A stretch of DNA of 64,000 bases, taken from positions 1-64,000 of the forward strand of contig CBDURO010000001.1 of assembly GCA_965369995.1 (NCBI GenBank), read 5' to 3'. The position numbers and the translations under genes are program-made. The notes under the pieces are model-generated. The model saw nothing but the letters and a program-made list of their open reading frames with translations, was not told the DNA's origin and made no database searches. Source of the stretch: JAHJCW01 sp965369995 (GTDB lineage: Bacteria > Fidelibacterota > Marinisomatia > Marinisomatales > JAHJCW01). Of this stretch, positions 19,369-28,404 are shown one piece after another (the stretch's first letter is position 1; each line of letters opens with the position of its first letter).

Positions 19369-21213
19369 ATGTGTGGTATAGTTGGATATTGGGGTAATAA
19401 AAATTCCGTCCCAATCTTAATAAAAGGATTGAAACGTTTAGAATATCGCGGTTACGATTCCGCCGGGATAGCGGTGATTGATAATAACAATAATCTAAAT
19501 TATTTAAAACGTTCAGGAAAAGTAAAAGTATTGGAAGATGCCATTGATGGTTCTGTTATTAAAGGTAACATCGGTATTGCCCACACTAGATGGGCAACAC
19601 ACGGCATCCCTAATGATATTAATGCTCATCCTCAAATGGATGTAACCGAATCTATTGCTTTGATTCATAATGGAATAATCGAAAATCATTCAACTTTACG
19701 AGAAATATTAATAAATGAAGGTGTAAAATTTAAAAGTGAGACAGATACTGAGGTAGTTGTTCAATTGATCTCCTCAATTTATAATCATAACGGATTATCA
19801 TTGGAAGAAGCGGTGAGGGCGGCACTTCAGAAAGTAGTTGGCGCATACGGTATAGTACTAATTAGCAAGGATGAACCTGATAAGTTAATTGCTGCAAAAT
19901 TTGGTAGTCCTTTGGTTATTGGGATTGGAGAAAATGAATATTTTGTCGCAAGCGATGCAGCACCTATCATTGATTATACGCGAAAGGTTGTTTATCTTGA
20001 TGAAGGTGAAATGGCTATTATTTCTGGTGGCGAGTTAACTATTAAAAAGATTTTTAATAATAAATTAGTATCGAAGAAAATAACTAAGGTGGATTGGTCT
20101 GTTGAACAAATAGAAAAAGGTAATTATCCACATTACATGCTTAAAGAAATACATGAGCAGGAACGGACAGTGATAGACACAATGAGGGGTCGTTTAAGAG
20201 TTGAAGAAGGTACTGCATTCTTGGGTGGGATACAGGACTTTCTACCAAGGATTGAGTCAGCTCGTCGATATTATATCACGGCTTGTGGAACATCATGGCA
20301 TGCAGGAATGATTGGAAAATATCTGCTTGAGGAATTTGCCGGTATTCCCGTTCATGTAGAATATGCATCTGAATTTCGGTATCGTGAAACGATTGTTGGA
20401 CCTGATACAGTGGTTATTGCCATTAGTCAATCCGGTGAAACTGCGGATACACTTGCTGCTATTCGTAAAGCCCGCGATAAAGGTGCCTTGACGATGGGTA
20501 TTTGTAACGTTGTTGGTAGTTCCATCTCCCGTGAAACCGATTGTGGAGTTTATACTCATGCCGGTCCTGAAATAGGTGTTGCTTCAACTAAGGCATTTAC
20601 TGCTCAAGTTACAATATTGTCAATGTTTGCATTAATGTTGGGGAGACGTAAGGGTAGATTGTCAAAATCACAGGGACAAGAAATAACCAGATCAATGAAT
20701 AAGTTAGGACAATACATCAAAGAAGTCTTGGCAGATGATGAGCAATTGAAAGTAGTTGCCAAAGATACTCAAAATGTAAACAACTATCTCTATCTAGGTC
20801 GTGGATTAAATTATCCGGTTGCTCTTGAGGGTGCATTAAAATTAAAGGAAATTTCTTATATCCATGCAGAAGGCTACCCTGCAGCAGAAATGAAACATGG
20901 ACCGATTGCACTCATTGACGAGAATATGCCGGTAGTATTTATAGCTCCTCAAGACAAAACATATGAGAAGATTTTATCAAATATTGAACAAGTTAAGGCT
21001 AGAAAAGGTATTACAATAGTTATTACGGATAAGCATTCAAAAGAAATAGAAAAATTGTCTGATTATTTGATTGTTATTCCGAGTACTCATGCCTATATAT
21101 TTCCAATCCTAGTTTCAATACCATTACAATTGTTAGCTTACCATTTGGCTGTTTTAAGAGGATGTAATATTGACCAACCGCGCAACTTGGCCAAAAGCGT
21201 TACCGTTGAATAA
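19369..21213 (+). CDS. glmS: Glucosamine-fructose-6-phosphate aminotransferase (isomerising)
   Basis: A 614-residue enzyme making glucosamine-6-phosphate for peptidoglycan and lipid A. The N-terminal nucleophile domain begins MCGIVGYWG, with the catalytic cysteine exposed after removal of Met1, and contains HTRWATHG. Two SIS sugar-isomerase domains follow (CGTSWHAG and ISQSGETADT, then YLGRGLNYPVALEGALKLKE). The C-terminus DQPRNLAKSVTVE is the conserved family ending. No glmS ribozyme was recognised in the 16-nt gap before it. Confidence 0.98.
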   Translation: MCGIVGYWGNKNSVPILIKGLKRLEYRGYDSAGIAVIDNNNNLNYLKRSGKVKVLEDAIDGSVIKGNIGIAHTRWATHGIPNDINAHPQMDVTESIALIHNGIIENHSTLREILINEGVKFKSETDTEVVVQLISSIYNHNGLSLEEAVRAALQKVVGAYGIVLISKDEPDKLIAAKFGSPLVIGIGENEYFVASDAAPIIDYTRKVVYLDEGEMAIISGGELTIKKIFNNKLVSKKITKVDWSVEQIEKGNYPHYMLKEIHEQERTVIDTMRGRLRVEEGTAFLGGIQDFLPRIESARRYYITACGTSWHAGMIGKYLLEEFAGIPVHVEYASEFRYRETIVGPDTVVIAISQSGETADTLAAIRKARDKGALTMGICNVVGSSISRETDCGVYTHAGPEIGVASTKAFTAQVTILSMFALMLGRRKGRLSKSQGQEITRSMNKLGQYIKEVLADDEQLKVVAKDTQNVNNYLYLGRGLNYPVALEGALKLKEISYIHAEGYPAAEMKHGPIALIDENMPVVFIAPQDKTYEKILSNIEQVKARKGITIVITDKHSKEIEKLSDYLIVIPSTHAYIFPILVSIPLQLLAYHLAVLRGCNIDQPRNLAKSVTVE

Positions 21214-23065
21214 TTTGCTGAAATATTTTCTAATTTTCCTGATAACTTTTCCAATATTTGGACAAGTAAGTGATAAAACCTATTCGCGTTCTAATTCTAC
21301 ATTTAAAAGTGCAGTAGAGCAATACAATAAAGGTAATTATAAAGATGCAGAACTAATCCTTGAAAAGATATCTCCTGTCGAAAAAGGTTATTTTAGTGAG
21401 GAACTCGCTTTTTTTTCGATGCGGGTTAAATACCGTTTGAATGATTATTTTGCATGTAGAGAAATTGGTAAGTCGTTATTGAGTGAACATCCAAATAGTG
21501 TATATATACCCAATATTTTAATTGTTTTTGGTGATATTTTTATCGCTGAAGGATTGTATGAAGCAGCATTTCGTACTTACCTTAAAGCATTTAGGACTAA
21601 TGATGATAAGCATTATCAAACTAATATAGTAAAACGTATTTTTCTATCGTTGCAATTTGGAATATCTCCAAATATTCCTGAAGAATTATTATCCATCGAA
21701 ATTGACCAAGATTTGATCCAGATATTATTGTTATCTAAGGTACATACTGAATTATTTGCCGGTCAACAATCAAAAGCTGCAACTACACTATCTCAAATAG
21801 ATTTTAAAGAATTATCAGAAATAAATCATGATTATTATTCAAAACTAAAGGATAAATTGTCTGACAATTTAACAGGTTATGCAATAGTTGGTGTTGTTTT
21901 ACCTCTCACTGGTAAAGATGCAAAAATTGGAAGGGAATTTCTTGATGGACTAAAGTATGCCGAAGCAAACAATTATTCGAATGATATAGGATTATCTTTT
22001 ATAGTTTATGACAATATGGGAGATCAGTTAAAAACATTAGAAGCATTTCTAGCTATAACTAATAACCCAAACGTTGTGGCTGCAATCGGACCGATTTCTA
22101 CAGATAATTCTATAATTGCAGGAAGCATCGCTGAAACTAGCGGAATACCATTGATTATACCAACGACTGCTATTAACGGTTTATCGGAAATTTCCGATAA
22201 TATATTCATGATGAATTCTGATTTAAAAATACGCGGGGAATTAGCAGGACAAATTATCGCCGAAATGCTTGAAGTGAAGAATATCGCAGTTCTTGCACCA
22301 GCAGATAAATTTGGCAAGAGTTTAGTTGACGCATTTACAAATAAATTAAAATCTTATAATAAAGTGCCAAAAATAATTGAATGGTATTCCGGAATACCGA
22401 TGAATTTAGACCGACAATTTAAGTCAATTAGAGCGACAGCTTGGGAATTGTCCGACACTACTGATTATTGGAAATCGGCTGATACTACTGCTTCCTTGGA
22501 TTTACTGAATACAACAATTGATTCCATATTTGCTGAACAGATATTCGAAGAAGAAGGAATGACTGCGGACGATTCATCAAAAGTTATTCTTAATTCAATT
22601 GACGCAATTTATATGCCAATTCACCCCGATCATTTAGATTATGTTGGAGCACAATATCCAGCATATAATTTAGATGCTATAGTCGTTGGAAACGATAATT
22701 GGGCAGATTTGGAAATATTAAGGAAAGAAAATATTGGACCTCATTTTGCGGGATTAGTTGTGATATCAAATTATAATAACCATCAAATAGATTTACTGAA
22801 CAATAATTTTGATAATAAACATACCGGTTATTTTTATCAAGCAATTGATTGCTATAACCTATTAACAAAATCATTAACAGAGGCAAGTGCTTCAAATAAA
22901 TCTTTATTGCAAATATTATCAAATATAGATGATTTTAGCGGATTATTCGGTACATATAATTTTACTGAACGTGGTAATCATGTTAATTCTACCTTAAACA
23001 TTTTACAATTTGACGGATATAAATTTGATGAATATATTGATCCAAATCAACTTATTCAATATTAA
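21206..23065 (+). CDS. LpoA-like protein: TPR domain plus periplasmic-binding domain
   Basis: A protein of about 619 residues. I choose TTG at 21206 because it gives a clean signal peptide (NNLLKYFLIFLITFPIFGQ). The frame also opens at 21170, 44 nt inside glmS, which would put a charged leader before it. Residues about 35-210 contain TPR-like helices (YNKGNYKDAELILEK). Residues about 215-600 are a type I periplasmic-binding fold (VGVVLPLTGKDAKIGREFLD, AAIGPISTDNS, NIAVLAPADKFGKSL). The TPR-plus-binding-fold order is that of LpoA, the outer-membrane activator of penicillin-binding protein 1A, but no lipobox cysteine is present. No ABC-transporter genes are adjacent, which argues against ordinary solute uptake. 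Confidence 0.8.
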   Translation: MNNLLKYFLIFLITFPIFGQVSDKTYSRSNSTFKSAVEQYNKGNYKDAELILEKISPVEKGYFSEELAFFSMRVKYRLNDYFACREIGKSLLSEHPNSVYIPNILIVFGDIFIAEGLYEAAFRTYLKAFRTNDDKHYQTNIVKRIFLSLQFGISPNIPEELLSIEIDQDLIQILLLSKVHTELFAGQQSKAATTLSQIDFKELSEINHDYYSKLKDKLSDNLTGYAIVGVVLPLTGKDAKIGREFLDGLKYAEANNYSNDIGLSFIVYDNMGDQLKTLEAFLAITNNPNVVAAIGPISTDNSIIAGSIAETSGIPLIIPTTAINGLSEISDNIFMMNSDLKIRGELAGQIIAEMLEVKNIAVLAPADKFGKSLVDAFTNKLKSYNKVPKIIEWYSGIPMNLDRQFKSIRATAWELSDTTDYWKSADTTASLDLLNTTIDSIFAEQIFEEEGMTADDSSKVILNSIDAIYMPIHPDHLDYVGAQYPAYNLDAIVVGNDNWADLEILRKENIGPHFAGLVVISNYNNHQIDLLNNNFDNKHTGYFYQAIDCYNLLTKSLTEASASNKSLLQILSNIDDFSGLFGTYNFTERGNHVNSTLNILQFDGYKFDEYIDPNQLIQY

Positions 23066-23067
23066 TA

Positions 23068-23766
23068 ATGTTAATAAATTTGTGGTCTGATTACTCACCT
23101 AAATTTTCAGAAAAATTTATAATAGCCGGTTTGACAAATCAGTATTATCCTTTTTCATCTGAAAATGATAGAGTAGAATTCGCTAAAATATTAAAGTTAG
23201 ATTATAGAAATATTGTTATTCCTGAGCAGCTCCATTCTAACAATGTGGTTTGCTGTACTAAAGCTGGAAATATTATTGGTACTGATGGAATAGTTACAAA
23301 TAAGAAAGATTTAATATTATCAATTCAGGTAGCGGATTGTATTCCTATTTATCTTTTTGATAAACAAAATTATAATATCGGCTTAATACATGCCGGGTGG
23401 CGTGGGGTAATAGCCGGTATTATTGAAAACAGTATAAAACAAATGAAAGAGTTGGATTCAAAACCAATTGATATAGAAGTTTTGCTTGGTCCATCTATTA
23501 GACAATGTTGTTTTGAAGTTGGTTCCGAGGTTGGAAAATTATTTAATGGTAAATTTAAAAAAATCGGCAAAAGTGATAGAACGCATTTAGACTTGCAAAG
23601 TGCTGTTATTGACAAATTAATAAATATGAATATTCAATATAAAAATATTATTGATATCAAAGAATGTACAAGTTGCTCAGCTCAATATCACTCCTTTCGA
23701 AGAGACGGTGACAAAGCCGGTAGAATGATTGCTATGATGGGGTGGCGCCAGAAATCAGAAATCTGA
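23068..23766 (+). CDS. pgeF: Peptidoglycan editing factor PgeF / YfiH (laccase-domain family)
   Basis: A 232-residue member of the multicopper-polyphenol-oxidase-like YfiH family. The conserved metal-site segments are visible: LHSNNVV, QVADCIPIYLFD and GLIHAGWRGVIAG. In E. coli the family removes mis-incorporated serine from UDP-MurNAc peptides, and homologues act on purine nucleosides. It starts 2 nt after the LpoA-like gene, which would fit a shared cell-wall role. The C-terminal residues RQKSEI are encoded by gccagaaatcagaaatctga, the first words of the repeat that fills the following gap. Confidence 0.92.
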   Translation: MLINLWSDYSPKFSEKFIIAGLTNQYYPFSSENDRVEFAKILKLDYRNIVIPEQLHSNNVVCCTKAGNIIGTDGIVTNKKDLILSIQVADCIPIYLFDKQNYNIGLIHAGWRGVIAGIIENSIKQMKELDSKPIDIEVLLGPSIRQCCFEVGSEVGKLFNGKFKKIGKSDRTHLDLQSAVIDKLINMNIQYKNIIDIKECTSCSAQYHSFRRDGDKAGRMIAMMGWRQKSEI

Positions 23767-23945
23767 GATTAGAAATTAGGGATTGAAAATATCAGTGGTA
23801 GTTGCAGGATTTTAAGAGGGAGAAAAGGTGAGAGGGAGCATTGGGGAATTGGATTAATGGAGTTAATGGGTTAACGTGTTCACAACTCACGTTTTTTCAA
23901 TTAATGACAATTAATGACCACTAATAAGTACCAATAACACCAGAT
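23764..23945 (+). repeat. Dispersed intergenic repeat, copy A
   Basis: This fills most of the gap between pgeF and uppP. It aligns collinearly with the element at 49580-49760. Both begin gattagaaattag, share cattggggaatt/tattggggaatt and taatggagtt(a/g)atggg, and have an identical core ttaacgtgttcacaactc extended by acgttttt, followed by caattaatgaca. The core holds an inverted repeat, AACGTG and CACGTT, with a 9-nt loop. No ORF or terminal repeats of a transposon are visible. The remaining gap to 24012 is AT-rich and should hold the uppP promoter. Confidence 0.8.
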
Positions 23946-24012
23946 ATATTAACCTTTAATCTTCAAAAACACATAAAATCCATATAAATTTCATTCAAAT
24001 TAAACAGTAAAT

Positions 24013-24777
24013 ATGACAATTTTTGAAGCAGCACTATTAGGAATAATACAAGGACTCACTGAGTTTTTGCCAATCAGTAGTTCCGGTCATCTTGTGATTG
24101 GACAGAAAATGCTCGGCATATTCGTAGCGGGAAATGTATTTGAAGTTGTCGTTCATTTGGGAACACTTGGCAGTGTTTTAATTGTATTTTGGTCTGACAT
24201 TATGCAATTAATTAAATCACTTAAATCTGCAACTACTCAAAAGTATATTATCGCCATAGCGATTGGTACACTACCGGCTGTTATAATTGGATTATTATTC
24301 AAAGATATTATATCAGAAGCATTTGAAAATATCAGGGTCGTGGCAATAACATTAATGATTACAGGAATAATTTTGCTGACCACAAGATTTATTAAAACAA
24401 AACTGAAGGACATATCAATTAGTCGTGGTTTGCTAATTGGTATCGCTCAAGCGATGGCGATTGCACCGGGCATTTCTAGATCCGGCATTACAATTAGTTT
24501 AGGAATGCATCTCGGTATAGCACCGGATAAGGCTGCCAAATTTTCATTCTTACTTGCAGTTCCGGCAATTGCCGGAGCCGGATTATTGACAGGATTAGAT
24601 TTAATTGAATCAAGTGAACCAACATTACCGTGGTCTGTTCTTATTGTTGGATTTTTAAGTTCCTTGCTAGTAGGTTGGATTTCCTTAAAGTGGTTACTTG
24701 GGTTAATTAGATCAGGTAAATTTCACTGGTTTGGAGTTTATTGTATATTCGTGGGAATACTAAGTTGGATAATCTAG
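24013..24777 (+). CDS. uppP: Undecaprenyl-diphosphatase (BacA/UppP)
   Basis: A 254-residue polytopic membrane enzyme that recycles undecaprenyl pyrophosphate to the lipid carrier used in peptidoglycan and polysaccharide synthesis. Both conserved active-site motifs are present: GLTEFLPISSSGHLVIG near the N-terminus and APGISRSGITISLGM in the middle. About eight hydrophobic segments are visible. Length is typical. It is followed after 1 nt by the PutP-like symporter. Confidence 0.97.
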   Translation: MTIFEAALLGIIQGLTEFLPISSSGHLVIGQKMLGIFVAGNVFEVVVHLGTLGSVLIVFWSDIMQLIKSLKSATTQKYIIAIAIGTLPAVIIGLLFKDIISEAFENIRVVAITLMITGIILLTTRFIKTKLKDISISRGLLIGIAQAMAIAPGISRSGITISLGMHLGIAPDKAAKFSFLLAVPAIAGAGLLTGLDLIESSEPTLPWSVLIVGFLSSLLVGWISLKWLLGLIRSGKFHWFGVYCIFVGILSWII

Positions 24778-24778
24778 C

Positions 24779-26215
24779 ATGACTATAACCGGTATAGTAT
24801 TTATTATATATCTTGCAATTCTGATTGGTGTTGGCATTGCTACTTTTCGATTTAATAAAACTCAGGAAGATTATTTATTAGCAGGTCGCAAATTGGGACC
24901 GTGGGTTGTAGCATTTTCCGAGAGGGCATCTGGTGAATCTGCATGGTTGATATTGGCTTTACCGGGAGCAGCAATTGCAATCGGATTGGGTGAAATTTGG
25001 GCGGTTATTGGAATAATTAGTGGTATCATTTTATCATGGTTCATAATTGCAAATAGGTTACGCCAAGAAACCGCTAAATATGATGCACTTACAATCCCTC
25101 AATATTTACATAGAAAATATCAAGATAAAACAAATATTATAAGATTGTTTTCGTCATTTATTATAGTTTTCTTTTTTGCTTTTTATGTTTCCGCACAATT
25201 TCACGCATCCGGAAAAATTCTTAATTCGATATTTGGACTAAATCCAATAACCGGAATCACAATTGGTGCTTTAATTATTGTTTTGTATACTTTGATGGGT
25301 GGGTTTTTTGCTGTAGCGTGGACTGATCTAATCCAAGGGATTATAATGATTTGCACACTTGTTCTTTTGCCAATTGTTGGATTTATTGAATTAAAAGAAG
25401 CGGGAATTTCAGTTACGCAAAGTGTAATTAATGCAAGCGGTAATCAATCATCACTTACAATGGGCTTAACAGGTTGGGCGGCAGTTTCCTTAATAGTCGG
25501 AGGACTTAGTTGGGGACTGGGTTATTTTGGTCAACCGCATCTTATCATTCGATATATGTCGATTCGTAGTGCTGATGAGATCAAAACAGCACGAAAAATT
25601 GCCACAGCGTGGGCAATTCCGGGAGTAACTGGAGCCTTCTTAATAGGGATAGTCGCTTTGGCGATGTTTGGGGAGGGATTTTTTCCAGATGTCGAGCAAG
25701 CGATGCCGTATTTAGCGATGCATTTACTTCCTGGATGGATAGCGGGAATTATGATTTCCGGAGCAGTAGCAGCTATGATGTCCACCGCTGACAGCCAACT
25801 TTTAGTATCCACGTCGGCTATTACAGTTGATTTTTATAATCGATTCCTAAAGCGTAAAATTGATGATAAATCAATGGTTCGTTTGAGCAGAGTAGTAACG
25901 ATTGGATTTGGTGTATTTGCTTATTTAATTGCAATTATTTCTCAATTAACCGGTAAAACGATTTTTGGTGTTGTAAGCTATGCCTGGAGTGGACTTGGTT
26001 CATCATTCGGACCTGCGCTAATTTTAACATTATGGTGGAAAGGAACAACAAGGCGTGGGGTTATTGCCGGTATTTTGATGGGTGCAATATCAACAATTAT
26101 TTGGGCAAATATTAGTGTTTTACAGTCTGCCATTAGCGAGCGATTTGTCAGCTTTATTTTGGCATTTATGGCTGTTGTATTAGTTAGTTTATTAGATAAA
26201 TCGAAATCTGAATGA
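24779..26215 (+). CDS. Sodium:solute symporter, PutP-like (probable Na+/proline)
   Basis: A 478-residue member of the SSS family (LeuT fold) with about 12-13 hydrophobic helices. The PutP-type N-terminus KTQEDYLLAGRKLGPWVVAF and SERASGESAWLILALPGAA is seen, followed by LTIPQYLHRKY, YTLMGGFFAVAWTDLIQG, GYFGQPHLIIRYMSIRS and a helix with SAVAAMMSTADSQLLVSTSA, which contains the sodium-site serines. These segments fit proline transport best, but the substrate is an inference. The stop overlaps the holA start (ATGA), an unusual pairing that probably reflects gene packing and not function. Confidence 0.9.
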   Translation: MTITGIVFIIYLAILIGVGIATFRFNKTQEDYLLAGRKLGPWVVAFSERASGESAWLILALPGAAIAIGLGEIWAVIGIISGIILSWFIIANRLRQETAKYDALTIPQYLHRKYQDKTNIIRLFSSFIIVFFFAFYVSAQFHASGKILNSIFGLNPITGITIGALIIVLYTLMGGFFAVAWTDLIQGIIMICTLVLLPIVGFIELKEAGISVTQSVINASGNQSSLTMGLTGWAAVSLIVGGLSWGLGYFGQPHLIIRYMSIRSADEIKTARKIATAWAIPGVTGAFLIGIVALAMFGEGFFPDVEQAMPYLAMHLLPGWIAGIMISGAVAAMMSTADSQLLVSTSAITVDFYNRFLKRKIDDKSMVRLSRVVTIGFGVFAYLIAIISQLTGKTIFGVVSYAWSGLGSSFGPALILTLWWKGTTRRGVIAGILMGAISTIIWANISVLQSAISERFVSFILAFMAVVLVSLLDKSKSE

Positions 26216-27201
26216 ATCCATCCATCACACAACTAATGAATTCTTTGAAAAACAGTGGAGTTGAACCTGTTTATTTATTACACGGAACAGATAAGTTTTT
26301 GCAACGATTCTTATCGGAAAAAATAGCTGATACATTTTTTCAAAATTCTAAATCAGATAAAACATTATTAATACCGGATGATATGAAAGGTCCGGAAATA
26401 ATTGAAAATATTACAGCTACCGATTTATTCAGCAGTAAAAAAATGTTCATTATGTTGGAACCCCAAAAAATTAGCGGACAAAGCCGCAAAGAATTTTTGT
26501 CATATTGTGATAAGCCGATTCAATCAAATTGTTTGGTTATAGTTTTAGAGGAATTCGGTAAAAATGTTGCGATGGTAAGAGAATTAACTAATCGTTTTAC
26601 AGCAATAAATGTTAGTTCTCCATTCGAAAATGATATGAAAAAATGGGCTCAATACTTCTTAAGAGAGAAAGATATAAAAGCGAATACGGGAATATTAAAC
26701 ACGATTGTAGAAATGGCCGGCGACTCAGTTGGACATATAGCCAATGAGATTGATAAAATAAGCATATTATTGGATGAGGGTCAGGAATTAACCGACGATT
26801 TAGTTCTACAATTTTCAGGATGGAAAAGGCAACATCAACGTTGGGAATTTTTCAAATATTTAGGGAATAAGGATTTAGAGAAGTCATTAAAAATTGGTTT
26901 ATCACTTATCACCCAAAATGAAACGATGCTGACATTAATTTATCCTCTGACTGCTTTCTTTCAAGAATTGTTATTTGCTAAGATATCACCGGAGGTAGTC
27001 CCGGGTCGAGGAGGATATGTACCCTTATCAAATAGTATTGTGAAAAATCTACCCAATTACGTTAAAAGATACTCAAGAAAAGAGGTAGAGTTAGCATTAA
27101 AATTACTTGGTGAAATTGATGTTAGAAGTAAAACAACAACTGTTTCTGATGAATCAGAAATGACTAAATTCCTCTTTAATTTATTAGACAATAATGATTA
27201 A
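26212..27201 (+). CDS. holA: DNA polymerase III subunit delta
   Basis: A 329-residue clamp-loader subunit that opens the beta sliding clamp. The N-terminal segment VEPVYLLHGTDKFLQRFLSEKI and TATDLFSSKKMFIML match the HolA family, as does the middle AGDSVGHIANEIDKISIL. The degenerate nucleotide-binding fold without a Walker A motif is expected for delta. It overlaps the sigma-factor gene by 8 nt downstream. Length is typical. Confidence 0.92.
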   Translation: MNPSITQLMNSLKNSGVEPVYLLHGTDKFLQRFLSEKIADTFFQNSKSDKTLLIPDDMKGPEIIENITATDLFSSKKMFIMLEPQKISGQSRKEFLSYCDKPIQSNCLVIVLEEFGKNVAMVRELTNRFTAINVSSPFENDMKKWAQYFLREKDIKANTGILNTIVEMAGDSVGHIANEIDKISILLDEGQELTDDLVLQFSGWKRQHQRWEFFKYLGNKDLEKSLKIGLSLITQNETMLTLIYPLTAFFQELLFAKISPEVVPGRGGYVPLSNSIVKNLPNYVKRYSRKEVELALKLLGEIDVRSKTTTVSDESEMTKFLFNLLDNND

Positions 27202-27766
27202 TAAATACCGCTATACTGATGAAGAACTCATCGCCCGTTTCCAAAAGGGCGACGAAAATGCCTACACGGAACTCGTTAATCGTTACCGGGATAGATTGAT
27301 GACTTTTGTCTATCGTTTTGTTAATGATATGGAACAAGCGGAAGATATTGTTCAGGATGCGTTAGTAAAAGTATATACACATAAACATTATTATAAAGAA
27401 GTTGCCAAATTTTCTACTTGGGTTTATACAATTGCAGGGAACTTAGCAAAGACCGAATTACGTAAAAGAAAACGAAGACAAACTTCGTCTTTGAGTACAT
27501 TAGGATTGGATGATAAGGATTATGAATTACCGTCGGTTGAATTAGAAACAGGCGAGTATATTCAGGGGGAATACACCGAAAAAAAAATACAAGAAGCCAT
27601 ACAATCTTTACCGCTACATTTTAGGACTGTAATAATTTTACGTGATATTCAGGAACTTTCTTATGAGGAAATTAGTAATATCGTTAGTGTCCCTCTGGGA
27701 ACGGTGAAATCTAGAATAAATCGTGCGAGATTGCAATTGCAAGAAGCACTTAAGGAGTATAAATAG
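27194..27766 (+). CDS. RNA polymerase ECF-type sigma factor
   Basis: A 190-residue sigma-70 family protein with region 2 (residues about 12-85: NAYTELVNRYRDRLMTFVYR, MEQAEDIVQDALVKVY, KFSTWVYTIAGNLAKTELRK) and region 4 (about 130-185: SLPLHFRTVIILRDIQELSY and EISNIVSVPLGTVKSRINRA). There is no region 1.1 or 3, as in ECF factors. It redirects RNA polymerase to a dedicated regulon. The next gene, 15 nt downstream, encodes a one-helix membrane protein that probably acts as its anti-sigma factor. In Porphyromonas gingivalis an ECF factor (SigP) works with PorX; whether this one is equivalent is speculative. Confidence 0.95.
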   Translation: MINKYRYTDEELIARFQKGDENAYTELVNRYRDRLMTFVYRFVNDMEQAEDIVQDALVKVYTHKHYYKEVAKFSTWVYTIAGNLAKTELRKRKRRQTSSLSTLGLDDKDYELPSVELETGEYIQGEYTEKKIQEAIQSLPLHFRTVIILRDIQELSYEEISNIVSVPLGTVKSRINRARLQLQEALKEYK

Positions 27767-27781
27767 GAGCGTAGCCTATCG

Positions 27782-28333
27782 ATGGATCGTTATCAGTTAG
27801 AAGGTTATATATCAGATTATATTGAAAATAGTTTAAGTATCGCTAAACGTAAAGAATTTGAACAGTATTTAGCGAAACATCCCGAATCGAAAGAGCAAGT
27901 AGAAGCAGTTCGTTCAACAATATTACATTTAAAGAATTTACCTGGGGTAAAAACACCCAATGATTTTATGGTAAAATTGCAGCAGCGCGTTGCTAAACAA
28001 CGCGACGTAGTTCCGGTTGCACAAAAAAGACGTAAGCCATTGATCTTCGGTTTCACACCGCTAACTGCCGGTATGATGTCACTTGTGGTTTTGGCAATTG
28101 TATTTGTTGGCTACGAATTAATGCCAAGTGGAACGTCTAGTCCTATCGCAATTCCGCCGCAAATAACCACAAATAATGTAATGTCCGTTCCTGTGAATCC
28201 CACTCCTATGACACCGATAAATACCGAATCGGCAATTGCCGAAGTGGAGGAAGACAGCTCTATAATTGAAAAAGATTTGCAGCAAATTAGTCCTGAACTT
28301 GAGGATAAAATAAACTATGTGAGAACACAGTAA
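27782..28333 (+). CDS. Putative anti-sigma factor, single-pass membrane protein
   Basis: A 183-residue protein. Residues 1-55 resemble the helical anti-sigma domain (YQLEGYISDYIENSLSIAKR and FEQYLAKHPESKEQVEAV), which usually binds an ECF sigma factor. One membrane helix lies at about residues 95-115 (MMSLVVLAIVFVGYEL), followed by a Pro/Ser/Thr-rich extracytoplasmic tail. The HxxxCxxC zinc motif of ZAS-type factors is absent; no cysteine is present at all. The assignment rests on position after the sigma gene and on topology. Confidence 0.7.
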   Translation: MDRYQLEGYISDYIENSLSIAKRKEFEQYLAKHPESKEQVEAVRSTILHLKNLPGVKTPNDFMVKLQQRVAKQRDVVPVAQKRRKPLIFGFTPLTAGMMSLVVLAIVFVGYELMPSGTSSPIAIPPQITTNNVMSVPVNPTPMTPINTESAIAEVEEDSSIIEKDLQQISPELEDKINYVRTQ

Positions 28334-28355
28334 GTTTTACAATCTATCTTTGATT

Positions 28356-28391
28356 ATCCCTGTTGTTTATGTAAGTTTGAATAACAGGGAT
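28356..28391 (+). terminator. Possible terminator hairpin
   Basis: ATCCCTGTT (28356-28364) can pair with AACAGGGAT (28383-28391) across an 18-nt loop in the gap between the anti-sigma-like gene and the diguanylate cyclase. Only two Ts follow directly, so termination would be weak at best. It may instead be a regulatory hairpin, as it ends 13 nt before the cyclase start. Confidence 0.35.
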
Positions 28392-28404
28392 TTCCACATC
28401 TAAA

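Noticed and set aside
13288..23766. Type IX secretion locus around the PorX-like gene
   Set aside because: Neighbours are tRNA modification, fatty-acid, nucleotide and wall genes; no Por/Gld/Spr structural gene was seen.
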